A DNA stretch of 64,000 bases, taken from Primorskyibacter sedentarius. GTDB taxonomy: Bacteria; Pseudomonadota; Alphaproteobacteria; Rhodobacterales; Rhodobacteraceae. Positions within the stretch are counted from its first letter, which is position 1. Every line of letters begins with the position of its first letter. The position numbers and the translations under genes are program-made. This document shows, piece by piece, positions 27,905-36,842 of the stretch. A model generated the notes under the pieces. That model did not search any database and was not told the DNA's origin. It worked only from the letters and a program-made list of their open reading frames with translations. Location: NCBI RefSeq assembly GCF_004342065.1, contig NZ_SLZU01000009.1, positions 62,001 to 126,000 of the forward strand. Direction: 5' to 3'.

Positions 27905-27927
27905 ACGGTCCTGCCCGGAAAATTGGC

Positions 27928-28389
27928 CTAGTCAGTCTGGCCGGGCTGGTAGAGCGGCACGGTCGAAATGGAAACCTTGGCCGACCCGTCGCTGAGTTCT
28001 GCCGCATGGGCCACATAGATCAACGTCCGGTTCGCCTCGTCGTAAATGCGCTTCACCCGCAAGCTCTTGAGAATGATCGAACGGGATGTGCGAAAGACGT
28101 CCTCGCCATCCTCGTCCATATCAATGTCGCCAAGCGTGATTGGTCCCGTCTGGCGACACGCGATAGAGGCGTTGGAGGGGTCCTCGAACCAGTTGCCCTT
28201 GGAGAGCCGGTCAATAATGCCGCGGTCGAAATACGCGATGTGACAGGTGACGCCCTCGACGTCCGGGTCGGCAATAGCCTCGATGATGATGTCATTGCCG
28301 ACCCAGTCGACGCCTACCTCGCCGACCTGCTCGGCCTGCGCTACAAATGGCAGACAAGCGAGCAGGGCGGTGATGCGCAGAGCCTTCAT
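27928..28389 (-). CDS. creA: CreA family periplasmic protein
   Basis: A 153-residue exported protein of the CreA family (signal peptide ending VAQA, residues 16-19). Family marks are VGEVGVDWVGNDIIIEAIADP, the core GVTCHIAYFDRGI, SNASIACRQTGPI and the ending VSISTVPLY. The two cysteines likely form a disulfide. The function of CreA is unknown to me. Its ATG overlaps the stop of the PPOX gene by one base (TAATG), so they form a small operon. Confidence 0.9.
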   Translation of the reverse strand: MKALRITALLACLPFVAQAEQVGEVGVDWVGNDIIIEAIADPDVEGVTCHIAYFDRGIIDRLSKGNWFEDPSNASIACRQTGPITLGDIDMDEDGEDVFRTSRSIILKSLRVKRIYDEANRTLIYVAHAAELSDGSAKVSISTVPLYQPGQTD

Positions 28390-28859
28390 TAGAAGGACAC
28401 CGTGCCGTGATCGCCCATGTCGGGCTTTTCATCGGTCATATGCGCTTTGGCGATCTCGTAAAGAAAACCGGCGCCGCCATCCGTCGCCCAGACCTCTGCC
28501 GTGGCGGGGGTCATCCGCACCAGGCGGATCTTGTCGTCATCGCGCCCGTCTTCGAACCAGGCCGCAACGACAGCATTCCACAGCTCGTCCAGCTTTGCCG
28601 GATCGTTCACCGCTTGCAACTGGCCCTGCACATTTGCGTAAAGGTTGGCCTTGGGGTCAGCCACCTGCAGCGAAACTTTGCTGCCGGTTTCCGCAGCTGT
28701 CGCCGCATCCGTGCCGCGTGCCGTGATGAACCAGATCGCGTTCTCGTCCCGCTCTGCCATCGGTGACATCGGGACGGCGCGACCGCCCTCGACGCTGAGC
28801 ATTCCGGCCTGCACGTCGTCAATGCGTTTCCAGAAATCGGCTTTCAGATCTTTTGTCAT
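28389..28859 (-). CDS. Pyridoxamine 5'-phosphate oxidase-fold general stress protein
   Basis: A 156-residue split-barrel FMN-binding protein. AIWFITARGT (41-50) and KVSLQVADPKANLYANVQG (61-79) are typical of the small general-stress PPOX proteins, as is the TAEVWATDGGAGFL end. They bind flavin or a deazaflavin and their true substrates are poorly known. The ATG at 28859 follows AAAGGA; a longer open frame upstream is antisense to the ivd gene and was not used. The start faces the ivd promoter region. Confidence 0.88.
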   Translation of the reverse strand: MTKDLKADFWKRIDDVQAGMLSVEGGRAVPMSPMAERDENAIWFITARGTDAATAAETGSKVSLQVADPKANLYANVQGQLQAVNDPAKLDELWNAVVAAWFEDGRDDDKIRLVRMTPATAEVWATDGGAGFLYEIAKAHMTDEKPDMGDHGTVSF

Positions 28860-28928
28860 GGAGACAGGTCCTTTCTGTAGGTCTGTTTGACAAGCCAACG
28901 CGCCGTGGCGTCCGCCGGTTCCTTCCGC

Positions 28929-28957
28929 TTGACCGAAGACTGCCTTACGCGTAGTAT
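28929..28957 (+). promoter_or_regulatory. Promoter of the ivd-mcc operon
   Basis: TTGACC (28929-28934) and TAGTAT (28952-28957) with exactly 17 bases between them, both on the strand of ivd. The predicted transcription start falls inside the inverted repeat that follows, giving a leader of about 30 bases. Confidence 0.65.
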
Positions 28958-28973
28958 TTGAACAAGTGTTCAA
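28958..28973. promoter_or_regulatory. Operator: TTGAACA-AG-TGTTCAA inverted repeat
   Basis: A perfect 7-base inverted repeat with a 2-base centre that begins at the base after the -10 box. A repressor bound here would block initiation. The form suits a TetR-type dimer; the regulator is not in the window. Leucine-pathway operons in proteobacteria are often controlled by the LiuR (MerR) or LiuQ (TetR) regulators, but this exact site is not assigned. Confidence 0.6.
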
Positions 28974-28994
28974 TAACGCGATGGGGAGGCGTCG

Positions 28995-30158
28995 ATGTTC
29001 AACGCTGTCATGCAATTCGATCTGGGCGAAGACGTGAACGCGCTGCGCGAGATGGTGCATCGCTGGGCGCAGGAGCGCGTGAAGCCGATGGCGGCGGAAA
29101 TCGACAGCTCCAACAGTTTTCCGGCAGAGCTGTGGCGCGAGATGGGCGATCTGGGTCTTCTGGGCATCACCGTGCCGGAAGAATATGGCGGGGCGGGGAT
29201 GAGCTATCTTGCCCATGTCATCGCGGTTGAGGAGATCGCGCGGGCCAGCGCCAGCGTCAGCCTGTCTTACGGCGCGCATTCCAACCTTTGCGTCAACCAG
29301 ATCAAGCTGAACGGCACCGATGAGCAGCGCCAAAAATACCTGCCGGGTCTGATCTCCGGCGAGCATGTCGGTGCGTTGGCCATGTCCGAGGCTGGCGCCG
29401 GGTCTGACGTTGTCAGCATGAAGCTGCGGGCCGAGAAGAAGAATGACCGGTTTGTCCTGAACGGAACCAAGTACTGGATCACCAATGGGCCGGACGCGGA
29501 CACTCTGGTCGTCTATGCCAAGACTGATCCTGATGCGGGCAGCAAGGGCATCACTGCCTTCCTGATCGAAAAATCCATGGCTGGCTTCTCGACCAGCCCG
29601 CATTTCGACAAGCTGGGGATGCGCGGGTCGAACACGGCAGAGCTGATCTTTGAGGATGTCGAGGTGCCGTTCGACAACATTCTGGGCGAGGAGGGGCGTG
29701 GCGTGCGCGTTCTGATGTCCGGCCTGGATTACGAACGCGTTGTACTGGCTGGCATCGGCACCGGCATCATGGCCGCCTGTCTGGATGAGGTCATGCCCTA
29801 CATGGCAGAGCGCAAGCAATTCGGCCAACCCATCGGAAATTTCCAACTGATGCAGGGCAAGATGGCGGACATGTATACCGCCATGAACTCTGCCCGAGCC
29901 TATGTCTACGAGGTCGCCAAGGCCTGTGATCGCGGGGACGTCACCCGTCAGGATGCGGCGGCCTGCTGCCTCTATGCGTCCGAACAGGCGATGGTCCAGT
30001 CGCATCAGGCGGTGCAGGCCATGGGCGGCGCAGGCTTTTTGAGCGACGCCCCCGTCGCACGCCTTTTCCGCGACGCCAAGCTGATGGAGATCGGCGCCGG
30101 CACATCGGAAATCCGCCGCATGCTGGTCGGCCGCGAGATGATGGGAGCAATGCGGTGA
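28995..30158 (+). CDS. ivd: Isovaleryl-CoA dehydrogenase
   Basis: A 387-residue acyl-CoA dehydrogenase. FAD-binding signatures [11 protein letters not shown] and [11 protein letters not shown] are present, and the catalytic base is Glu247 in [12 protein letters not shown], the position used by isovaleryl-CoA dehydrogenase rather than the C-terminal site of short-chain enzymes. It oxidises isovaleryl-CoA to 3-methylcrotonyl-CoA, passing electrons to ETF. GGGGAGG precedes the ATG. It heads the operon with both methylcrotonyl-CoA carboxylase subunits, which supports the assignment. Confidence 0.94.
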   Translation: MFNAVMQFDLGEDVNALREMVHRWAQERVKPMAAEIDSSNSFPAELWREMGDLGLLGITVPEEYGGAGMSYLAHVIAVEEIARASASVSLSYGAHSNLCVNQIKLNGTDEQRQKYLPGLISGEHVGALAMSEAGAGSDVVSMKLRAEKKNDRFVLNGTKYWITNGPDADTLVVYAKTDPDAGSKGITAFLIEKSMAGFSTSPHFDKLGMRGSNTAELIFEDVEVPFDNILGEEGRGVRVLMSGLDYERVVLAGIGTGIMAACLDEVMPYMAERKQFGQPIGNFQLMQGKMADMYTAMNSARAYVYEVAKACDRGDVTRQDAAACCLYASEQAMVQSHQAVQAMGGAGFLSDAPVARLFRDAKLMEIGAGTSEIRRMLVGREMMGAMR

Positions 30159-30225
30159 CCTGGGTGCCGAATGGGGGGTGCGGTGCATGGGCGCTGGTGC
30201 TGTGTCGCCTGAGGGAGAGTGCAGC

Positions 30226-31833
30226 ATGAAGCTTCAATCACAGGCGATCCCGTCTTCGGAGGCGTTCAAGGCTAACACCAAGGGCCACCTGGACGCGCTG
30301 GAGGTTGTCCGCGAGGCGGCCGAATTGGCCGCGGCTGGCGGGGGCGAAAAGGCGCGGGAACGGCATCTGTCGCGGGGCAAGATGCTGCCGCGCGACCGGG
30401 TGGCGAACCTGCTTGATCCCGGCTCGCCCTTTCTGGAAGTGGGGGCGACGGCCGCACATGGGCTGTACGATGGTGCGGCGCCCTGTGCGGGCGTGATCGC
30501 GGGGATCGGCCGGGTCGAGGGACGCGAGGTCATGGTGGTGTGCAATGATGCCACCGTGAAGGGCGGCACCTATTACCCGATGACCGTCAAGAAACACCTC
30601 CGCGCGCAGGAAATTGCCGAGGAAAACCGGCTGCCCTGCATCTACCTGGTCGATAGTGGCGGCGCGAACCTGCCCAATCAGGATGAGGTTTTCCCGGATC
30701 GCGACCATTTCGGCCGCATCTTCTATAATCAGGCGCGGATGAGCGCCAGGGGGATTGCCCAGATCGCCGTGGTCATGGGGTCTTGCACAGCGGGTGGGGC
30801 CTATGTGCCGGCCATGTCCGACGTCACCATTATTGTGCGCGATCAGGGCACAATCTTTCTGGCCGGGCCGCCTTTGGTCAAGGCCGCGACCGGTGAGGTC
30901 GTGACATCCGAGGATCTGGGTGGTGGCGATGTGCATACACGCCTGTCTGGCGTCGCGGACTATCTGGCAGAGGATGACGCCCACGCTCTGGCCCTTGCGC
31001 GCCGGGCGGTCGGCAGCCTTGATGCCCCGCAGGACGGGCCGCGTTTCGCGCTGCCGGGTGGCGCCGATCCGGCCTATGACCCCGCAGAGATACTGGGCGT
31101 CGTGCCCACGGATCTACGCACGCCCTACGATATCCGCGAGGTGATCGCGCGGGTTGTGGACGGGTCATGGTTTGACGAGTTCAAACCCCGCTTTGGCGAA
31201 ACGCTGGTATGCGGCTTTGCCGAGGTGATGGGCGTTCAGGTGGGCATCATCGCCAATAACGGCGTGCTGTTTTCCGAGGCTGCGCAGAAGGGCGCGCATT
31301 TCATCGAATTGTGCTCTCAGCGCCGCATCCCGCTGGTGTTCCTGCAGAATATCACCGGCTTCATGGTCGGGCGGAAGTACGAGAATGAGGGCATCGCACG
31401 GCACGGCGCCAAGATGGTGACGGCTGTTGCGTCCACGAGCGTGCCCAAGATCACGATGCTGGTGGGCGGCTCTTTCGGTGCGGGCAATTACGGCATGGCG
31501 GGCCGGGCCTATCAGCCGCGCTTCCTGTGGAGCTGGCCCAACAGCCGTATCTCCGTCATGGGGGGCGAACAGGCGGCGGGCGTATTGGCCACGGTCAGGC
31601 GCGACGGGATCGAGCGCAAGGGCGGCACATGGTCCGCTGAGGAAGAGGCCGAGTTCAAGCGCCCGACGGTCGAGATGTTTGAGCGCCAGTCGCATCCTCT
31701 TTATGCCTCGGCAAGGCTCTGGGATGACGGTTGTATCGATCCACGCAAGACCCGGCAGGTTCTGGCGATGTCGCTTTCTGCCGCCTTGAATGCGCCGATC
31801 GAGGAGACACGCTTTGGCGTGTTCCGGATGTGA
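30226..31833 (+). CDS. mccB: Methylcrotonyl-CoA carboxylase, carboxyltransferase (beta) subunit
   Basis: A 535-residue carboxyltransferase. It has the family start of SxAFxxN around [30 protein letters not shown], the oxyanion regions [15 protein letters not shown] and [19 protein letters not shown], and the [12 protein letters not shown] motif. It transfers carboxyl from biotin to 3-methylcrotonyl-CoA. The ATG at 30226 follows GAGGGAGAG by 6 bases; starts further upstream lack such a site. It works as a complex with the biotin-carrying MccA encoded downstream. Confidence 0.94.
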   Translation: MKLQSQAIPSSEAFKANTKGHLDALEVVREAAELAAAGGGEKARERHLSRGKMLPRDRVANLLDPGSPFLEVGATAAHGLYDGAAPCAGVIAGIGRVEGREVMVVCNDATVKGGTYYPMTVKKHLRAQEIAEENRLPCIYLVDSGGANLPNQDEVFPDRDHFGRIFYNQARMSARGIAQIAVVMGSCTAGGAYVPAMSDVTIIVRDQGTIFLAGPPLVKAATGEVVTSEDLGGGDVHTRLSGVADYLAEDDAHALALARRAVGSLDAPQDGPRFALPGGADPAYDPAEILGVVPTDLRTPYDIREVIARVVDGSWFDEFKPRFGETLVCGFAEVMGVQVGIIANNGVLFSEAAQKGAHFIELCSQRRIPLVFLQNITGFMVGRKYENEGIARHGAKMVTAVASTSVPKITMLVGGSFGAGNYGMAGRAYQPRFLWSWPNSRISVMGGEQAAGVLATVRRDGIERKGGTWSAEEEAEFKRPTVEMFERQSHPLYASARLWDDGCIDPRKTRQVLAMSLSAALNAPIEETRFGVFRM

Positions 31834-31915
31834 GGCCGAAGGTGTCAAATTCAGTCGCTCTCATGCAGGTTTTGCGCGACAGCGCTTGGGCGCGTACGCC
31901 GTTGGGGACTCAGTT

Positions 31916-32374
31916 GTGGTGACGCCGGTCCTGCGCGCCCTGGTCGTGACGGGGCTGACGATTGGCGGTTGGCTCTGGCTTGTGGCGGCGCAGGGTGGGC
32001 AGCTCTTTGGGCGGGTGCCGACGGGCGAGGCTTGCCGGATTGCCTATGTCTTTGACGGGGACACCGTGGCGCTGGATTGTGGCGACGGGAACGAGGTCAC
32101 GGCACGTCTTGTCGGTTTTGACACGCCAGAGGCGAAGTCACCGGGCTGCGCTGCCGAGGCCGATCTTGCCGCGCAGGCAACGCAGCGTCTGCGAGAGCTT
32201 GTCTCCGCAGGTACGGTCACGCTTAACCGCCAGGGCATCGACAAATATCGCCGCCCGCTGATGCGTCTGCGCATGGATGGGGTGGATGTCAGCAAGGTGC
32301 TGATCCGCGAAGGTCTGGCCGTGCCATATGACGGCGGCAAACGGGTGAACTGGTGTGAAAGGCTCAGCACATGA
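31916..32374 (+). CDS. Membrane-anchored staphylococcal nuclease-like protein
   Basis: A protein of about 152 residues (GTG start at 31916 or 31919 after GGGGA). An N-terminal hydrophobic segment (about residues 8-30) should anchor or export it. The SNase fold follows: YVFDGDTVALDC, then ARLVGFDTPEAKSPGC holding the Arg, Asp and Glu of the active site, and YRRPLMRLRMDGVDVSKVLIREGLA. It would cleave DNA or RNA in a calcium-dependent way outside the cytoplasm. Its place between mccB and mccA is odd for leucine catabolism and may be chance. Confidence 0.75.
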   Translation: MVTPVLRALVVTGLTIGGWLWLVAAQGGQLFGRVPTGEACRIAYVFDGDTVALDCGDGNEVTARLVGFDTPEAKSPGCAAEADLAAQATQRLRELVSAGTVTLNRQGIDKYRRPLMRLRMDGVDVSKVLIREGLAVPYDGGKRVNWCERLST

Positions 32375-32408
32375 CCGCGCGGGTCAGGCTGCAGGAAGGG
32401 AGAAACGG

Positions 32409-34352
32409 ATGTTTGACACGATCCTGATCGCCAACCGGGGCGAGATTGCCTGCCGGGTGATCCGCACGGCACAGGCGATGGGCATTCGCTGCGTGGCCGT
32501 GCATTCCGATGTGGATGCGGGTGCAGCGCATGTCGAGATGGCCGATACAGCCGTCAGTCTGGGTGGCGCGGCCCCGGCGGACAGCTATCTGCGCGGCGAT
32601 GCCATCATCGCTGCGGCACAGGCCACGGGCGCGCAGGCGATCCATCCCGGCTATGGCTTTTTGTCCGAGAACCCCGATTTCGTCGACGCGGTAGAGGCGG
32701 CGGGGCTGGTCTTCATCGGCCCGTCTGCCAGTGCGATCCGGGCGATGGGGCTGAAGGACGCGGCCAAGGCGCTGATGGAAAAGGCGGGCGTGCCGGTCGT
32801 GCCGGGGTATCACGGGTCGGATCAGGAGCCGGGGCATCTGGAGGTGGAGGCCGAGCAGATCGGATATCCCGTTCTGATCAAGGCTGTCGCGGGCGGCGGC
32901 GGCAAGGGAATGCGGCTGGTCGAACGGCCAGAGGATTTCACCGATGCGCTGGCCAGTGCGCGGGCCGAGGCGCGTGGTGCCTTTGGCAATGACGCCGTGC
33001 TGGTGGAAAAATTCGTACAGCAGCCCCGGCATATAGAAGTGCAGGTGTTTGGTGACGGCACCCGCGCGGTGCATCTGTTCGAACGCGACTGTTCGCTGCA
33101 ACGCCGCCATCAGAAGGTCATCGAGGAAGCGCCCGCCCCCGGCATGACGCCCGAGATGCGCGCCGCCATGGGCGAGGCCGCCGTGCGCGCCGCCGAGGCG
33201 ATCGGCTATACCGGGGCAGGGACGGTGGAATTCATCGTCGACGGGTCCAACGGGCTGCGGCCAGACGGGTTCTGGTTCATGGAGATGAACACCCGCCTTC
33301 AGGTCGAACACCCGGTGACCGAGGCCATTACCAGCGTCGATCTTGTCGAATGGCAGATCCGTGTTGCCGCGGGCGAGCCCTTGCCTGCCGCGCAAGACGA
33401 CCTGCAGATCAACGGCCACGCGTTCGAGGCGCGGCTCTATGCCGAGGATGTGCCCAAAGGGTTCCTGCCGGCGACTGGCCGGTTGTCCCATCTGGTCTTC
33501 CCTGACGGCGCGCGTGCGGACAGTGGCGTGCGCGCGGGTGACGAAATCAGCCCCTGGTATGATCCGATGATTGCCAAGCTGATCGTGCATGGCCCAACGC
33601 GGGATGTGGCGCTCAAGCGATTGGCGCGGGCGTTGGAGCGCTGCGAAGTGGCGGGCACTGTCACCAACCTTGCTTTCCTCGGTCGGCTGGCGCGCCATGA
33701 AGGGTTCGCGGCGGGGCAGGTGGATACCGGTCTGATCGCGCGCGACATCGACGCCCTTACCGCCATTCCCACCCTTGAGACTGCCGTGATCGCAGAGGCC
33801 GCTTTGGCCGCGCTGGGGCTGCTGCGGCAGGCCGATGCGCTTCAAGGGGCGCATCTTTGGACGCCGCTGCGCCAACACGTGCGGTTGGTGCATGGGGATA
33901 CGGAGATTGCCGCCGAAGTCGAGGTTCTATCGCAAGGGCTGCGCCGTGTCATCCTTGGCGATGACGCGGTGACGGCAGAGCATGTGGGCGGCCGGTGGCG
34001 GATAGAGGGGCAGCCGATCCATGGCGCGGCTGTATCGGGGCGCGATATCACCGTCTTTGCGGATTACGGCCAGCGCTTCACCCATGTCGATCCGCTCGAC
34101 AGGGCCCAAGGGGCCGTCGGCAGCAGCGATCTTATCGAGGCGCCGATGCCCGGGCTGGTGCGGATGGTAGCCGCCCGTGTGGGGGACGCCGTGTCGCAGG
34201 GCGACCGACTCGCCATCCTGGAGGCGATGAAGATGGAGCATTCGCTGCAAGCTCCGCGCGACGGGATCGTTGCCGAGGTGCTTGTCAGCGAAGGCGATCA
34301 GGTCGAAGCGGGTGCCGCGCTCATCCGTCTGGAGGAAGGCGGCGACGCCTGA
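32409..34352 (+). CDS. mccA: Methylcrotonyl-CoA carboxylase, biotin carboxylase/biotin carrier (alpha) subunit
   Basis: A 647-residue protein. Biotin carboxylase: FDTILIANRGEIACRVIRT start, ATP-grasp glycine loop AVAGGGGKGMRLV, and EMNTRLQVEHPVTE. A BT-type linker region follows, then the C-terminal biotinyl domain with Lys608 in LEAMKMEHS. It carboxylates its biotin with bicarbonate and ATP. The ATG at 32409 gives the family N-terminus and follows GGAAGG. Genes for methylglutaconyl-CoA hydratase and HMG-CoA lyase, normally next in the pathway, are not found in the 510 bases after it. Confidence 0.95.
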   Translation: MFDTILIANRGEIACRVIRTAQAMGIRCVAVHSDVDAGAAHVEMADTAVSLGGAAPADSYLRGDAIIAAAQATGAQAIHPGYGFLSENPDFVDAVEAAGLVFIGPSASAIRAMGLKDAAKALMEKAGVPVVPGYHGSDQEPGHLEVEAEQIGYPVLIKAVAGGGGKGMRLVERPEDFTDALASARAEARGAFGNDAVLVEKFVQQPRHIEVQVFGDGTRAVHLFERDCSLQRRHQKVIEEAPAPGMTPEMRAAMGEAAVRAAEAIGYTGAGTVEFIVDGSNGLRPDGFWFMEMNTRLQVEHPVTEAITSVDLVEWQIRVAAGEPLPAAQDDLQINGHAFEARLYAEDVPKGFLPATGRLSHLVFPDGARADSGVRAGDEISPWYDPMIAKLIVHGPTRDVALKRLARALERCEVAGTVTNLAFLGRLARHEGFAAGQVDTGLIARDIDALTAIPTLETAVIAEAALAALGLLRQADALQGAHLWTPLRQHVRLVHGDTEIAAEVEVLSQGLRRVILGDDAVTAEHVGGRWRIEGQPIHGAAVSGRDITVFADYGQRFTHVDPLDRAQGAVGSSDLIEAPMPGLVRMVAARVGDAVSQGDRLAILEAMKMEHSLQAPRDGIVAEVLVSEGDQVEAGAALIRLEEGGDA

Positions 34353-34862
34353 GCGGTCCGTCAAGGCCGGGGGGACCGGACGGCTGCGTCCTGCCCGGCA
34401 GAGGGCGTCGGCTGGCGCCGGTTTGGCGGCGTGGGGAGCGGGCACTTGCCACGTGCTGGCATCCCGGAAATCGGCACTGAGGGGGAATTGTTCAGAATTT
34501 TCCCCTTCGATCGTACCCTTGCGGTCAGATCGCCTGCGCGGCCAACCAGTCGCAACGCAAAAGCCGACTGAAAAACTCGGAATTACCGGGGCTTGCGCGA
34601 AAATGGGCACCGCGTTCCGGCAAAGCCACACCCGTGACCCCGCAATGTGCCGAAGGATTCCCTCAACAGGTTGGCGTTTTGCCGCATCCTTTGAATGTGT
34701 GTCCCGGAAATCTTGCGTAAACCGATGGAAAATAACTCAAATTCATTTATGAGAATGTTTCTGGCTTTGGTTGACCCTGTTAAGTGCCAAGGCTAAACCC
34801 TCCATTAGTCTATTCCGTCTTTGGACGGCGCGCAGCTGCGCGTCCTGAAAGGAGCCTGCCCC
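34353..34862. other. Intergenic region of 510 bases before nuoA
   Basis: No gene is convincing here. Part near 34481-34505 can form a GGGGAA/TTCCCC hairpin without a T-run. The last 130 bases are AT-richer and contain the likely nuo promoter. No remnant of leucine-pathway genes was recognised. Confidence 0.6.
34771..34799 (+). promoter_or_regulatory. Candidate promoter of the nuo operon
   Basis: TTGACC (34771-34776), 17 bases, then TAAACC (34794-34799), about 65 bases before nuoA. The -35 and spacing are good and the -10 is only fair; a TAGTCT at about 34806 is an alternative. Confidence 0.4.
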
Positions 34863-35228
34863 GTGGAAGAGATGTTGAGGGAGTATCTCCCCATTCTCGT
34901 TTTTATGGCCATAGCGATCGGACTTGGCCTGGTGCTTATCCTGGCTGCGGTGGTTCTGGCCGTGCGCAACCCGGATCCCGAAAAGGTGTCGGCCTATGAA
35001 TGCGGGTTCAACGCGTTCGACGATGCCCGGATGAAATTCGACGTCCGCTTCTACCTCGTGGCGATCCTGTTCATCATCTTCGACCTCGAAATCGCCTTCC
35101 TGTTCCCTTGGGCCGTGGCCTTCAAGGAAATCAGCATGCTGGGCTTCTGGTCGATGATGGTTTTCCTTGGCGTTCTGACAATCGGCTTTGCCTATGAATG
35201 GAAAAAGGGAGCGCTGGAATGGGAGTGA
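34863..35228 (+). CDS. nuoA: NADH-quinone oxidoreductase subunit A
   Basis: A 121-residue membrane subunit of complex I with three helices. The conserved loop [20 protein letters not shown] links helices 1 and 2 near the quinone site, and it ends in [11 protein letters not shown] as in roseobacters. The GTG at 34863 lies 8 bases after AAAGGAG; the next ATG would be 17 bases away from it, so GTG is preferred. First gene of the nuo operon; overlaps nuoB by 10 bases. Confidence 0.95.
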   Translation: MEEMLREYLPILVFMAIAIGLGLVLILAAVVLAVRNPDPEKVSAYECGFNAFDDARMKFDVRFYLVAILFIIFDLEIAFLFPWAVAFKEISMLGFWSMMVFLGVLTIGFAYEWKKGALEWE

Positions 35229-35836
35229 CCGACGAGACACCACGTGTTACCGAGGTTCTGGGCGATGGCAAGCAGGCTGACCGGGTGAAGTCCGGCCCCT
35301 CTGCGCTGGCCCCTTACGGCACCAATGCTGCTGGAGGCGACAAGGAAGTCGCCACTCAGGCGCTGAATGCGGAACTTCAGGACAAGGGCTTCCTGCTGAC
35401 GTCGACCGAGGACATCATAAACTGGGCGCGGACCGGATCGCTGCACTGGATGACCTTCGGGCTTGCCTGCTGCGCGGTCGAGATGATGCATACCTCGATG
35501 CCCCGCTATGACCTTGAAAGGTTTGGCACCGCGCCGCGCGCCTCGCCGCGCCAATCCGACCTGATGATCGTTGCGGGCACGCTGACCAACAAGATGGCGC
35601 CCGCGCTGCGCAAGGTCTATGACCAGATGCCCGAGCCGCGCTACGTGATCTCCATGGGGTCTTGCGCCAATGGCGGCGGCTATTACCACTACAGCTATTC
35701 CGTGGTGCGCGGCTGCGACCGGGTGGTCCCTGTGGACGTCTATGTGCCCGGCTGTCCTCCGACCGCCGAAGCGCTGCTTTACGGCATCATGACGCTTCAG
35801 AAAAAGATCCGCCGCACGGGGACGATTGTACGATGA
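35219..35836 (+). CDS. nuoB: NADH-quinone oxidoreductase subunit B
   Basis: A 205-residue peripheral subunit that binds cluster N2, the last iron-sulfur centre before quinone. Ligands are Cys84 and Cys85 (GLACCAVEM), Cys149 (MGSCANGG) and Cys179 (VPGCPPT). The N-terminus is about 25-40 residues longer and more polar than usual before [12 protein letters not shown]; the ATG at 35219 is supported by AAGGGAG 7 bases upstream. The stop overlaps the start of a tiny ORF. Confidence 0.95.
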   Translation: MGVTDETPRVTEVLGDGKQADRVKSGPSALAPYGTNAAGGDKEVATQALNAELQDKGFLLTSTEDIINWARTGSLHWMTFGLACCAVEMMHTSMPRYDLERFGTAPRASPRQSDLMIVAGTLTNKMAPALRKVYDQMPEPRYVISMGSCANGGGYYHYSYSVVRGCDRVVPVDVYVPGCPPTAEALLYGIMTLQKKIRRTGTIVR

Positions 35837-35928
35837 TGGCCGGGTGTTCAACACAGATGCTTCGTCGTGCCCCGTTCGCGCAACTGCGTGGCGGCAATGA
35901 CCTTGATGTATCGGAGGCGCACAGATGA
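35833..35928 (+). CDS. Small ORF of 31 codons between nuoB and nuoC
   Basis: ATG at 35833 overlaps the nuoB stop (ATGA), and its TGA overlaps the nuoC ATG (ATGA again). The peptide starts [15 protein letters not shown] and is partly basic, with no membrane segment. The double coupling is the main reason to list it; it may encode a peptide, or simply carry ribosomes from nuoB to nuoC. No homolog is recognised. Confidence 0.4.
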   Translation: MMAGCSTQMLRRAPFAQLRGGNDLDVSEAHR

Positions 35929-36533
35929 CGACCGCCCTGCAAGAGCTTGGTACGCATATCGAATCCAAGCGCCCGGATTGTGTTCTGTCCTGGGAAGTCG
36001 TCCACGGCGAGTTGACCGTCGATGTGGCGCTGTCGAATATTGTCGGGCTGGTGGAGTTTTTGAAAACCGACCGCGCCTGCCAGTTCTCGTCGCTGGTCGA
36101 CATCACCGGCGTTGACTATCCTGAACGCGCGCGCCGTTTCGACGTCGTGTACCACTTCCTGTCGATGTACCAAAACCACCGCGTCCGCCTGCGTACGGCT
36201 GTGCGCGAAGACGAAATGGTGCCTTCGATCACCGGCGTTCACCCCTCGGCCAACTGGTTCGAGCGCGAAGTGTTCGACATGTTCGGCATCATTTTCTCGG
36301 GCCATCCCGACCTTCGGCGCATCCTGACGGATTACGGATTCCGCGGCTATCCGCTGCGCAAGGATTTCCCGACGACCGGTTACACCGAGGTGCGCTACGA
36401 CGAAGAGAAGAAGCGCGTCGTTTACGAGCCGGTTTCGCTGGTGCAGGAATACCGCCAATTTGACTTCATGTCCCCCTGGGAGGGCGCGCAATACGTGCTG
36501 CCGGGCGACGAGAAGCAGGAAGAGGCCAAGTAA
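35925..36533 (+). CDS. nuoC: NADH-quinone oxidoreductase subunit C
   Basis: A 202-residue 30-kDa subunit of the peripheral arm. The signature [27 protein letters not shown] is seen as [19 protein letters not shown] and [16 protein letters not shown]. It separates from NuoD here, unlike the fused NuoCD of enterics. The stop overlaps the ATG of the next small gene by one base. Confidence 0.96.
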   Translation: MTTALQELGTHIESKRPDCVLSWEVVHGELTVDVALSNIVGLVEFLKTDRACQFSSLVDITGVDYPERARRFDVVYHFLSMYQNHRVRLRTAVREDEMVPSITGVHPSANWFEREVFDMFGIIFSGHPDLRRILTDYGFRGYPLRKDFPTTGYTEVRYDEEKKRVVYEPVSLVQEYRQFDFMSPWEGAQYVLPGDEKQEEAK

Positions 36534-36706
36534 TGGGCGGTTTCTGGTGGCTTGTCCTGTCGGCGCTGACGATCATCCCGATGATCAAGCTGCTACCGTT
36601 TTTCGGCATCAACAAATACTGGGCCGCGGCCTGCCTGATCCCTTTCGGCACGATTGCGCTGCTTTGGTGGATGGGGATGAAGCTGCAAGAGTTGGAGAAG
36701 CGCTGA
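36533..36706 (+). CDS. Small membrane protein of 57 residues in the nuo operon
   Basis: Start overlaps the nuoC stop (TAATG). The peptide begins [19 protein letters not shown] and has two hydrophobic segments (about 4-24 and 30-47) followed by the charged end LQELEKR. It looks like a two-helix inner-membrane protein. No family is recognised with certainty. Coupling and good coding appearance support a real gene that could bind the complex I membrane arm. Confidence 0.65.
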   Translation: MGGFWWLVLSALTIIPMIKLLPFFGINKYWAAACLIPFGTIALLWWMGMKLQELEKR

Positions 36707-36707
36707 G

Positions 36708-36842
36708 ATGGCTCTGGTTCTGATCGAGATGATGAGTTTGACCGCCGCCGCCTTCGTTCTGGCTGTCGGCGCCGCGAGCAATGAAAATGACGTGTGTCAG
36801 GCAAGGGCCGGTGCGCGTGAGACTGGACGGAGGACAGTTTGA
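36708..36842 (+). CDS. Small ORF of 44 residues before nuoD
   Basis: Starts at an ATG directly after the previous stop (TGAG-ATG) and ends in TGATG, sharing one base with nuoD. It begins [19 protein letters not shown], one hydrophobic segment of about 20 residues, then a polar tail with one Cys and several Arg. It could be a single-pass membrane peptide. The GGACGGAGG that serves as the nuoD ribosome site lies in its last codons, so part of its role may be coupling. Confidence 0.5.
   Translation: MALVLIEMMSLTAAAFVLAVGAASNENDVCQARAGARETGRRTV

Noticed and set aside
28860-30227. N-terminal extension of the PPOX protein by about 456 codons
   Set aside because: The extension is antisense to ivd; the ATG at 28859 with AAAGGA gives a normal-length PPOX protein.
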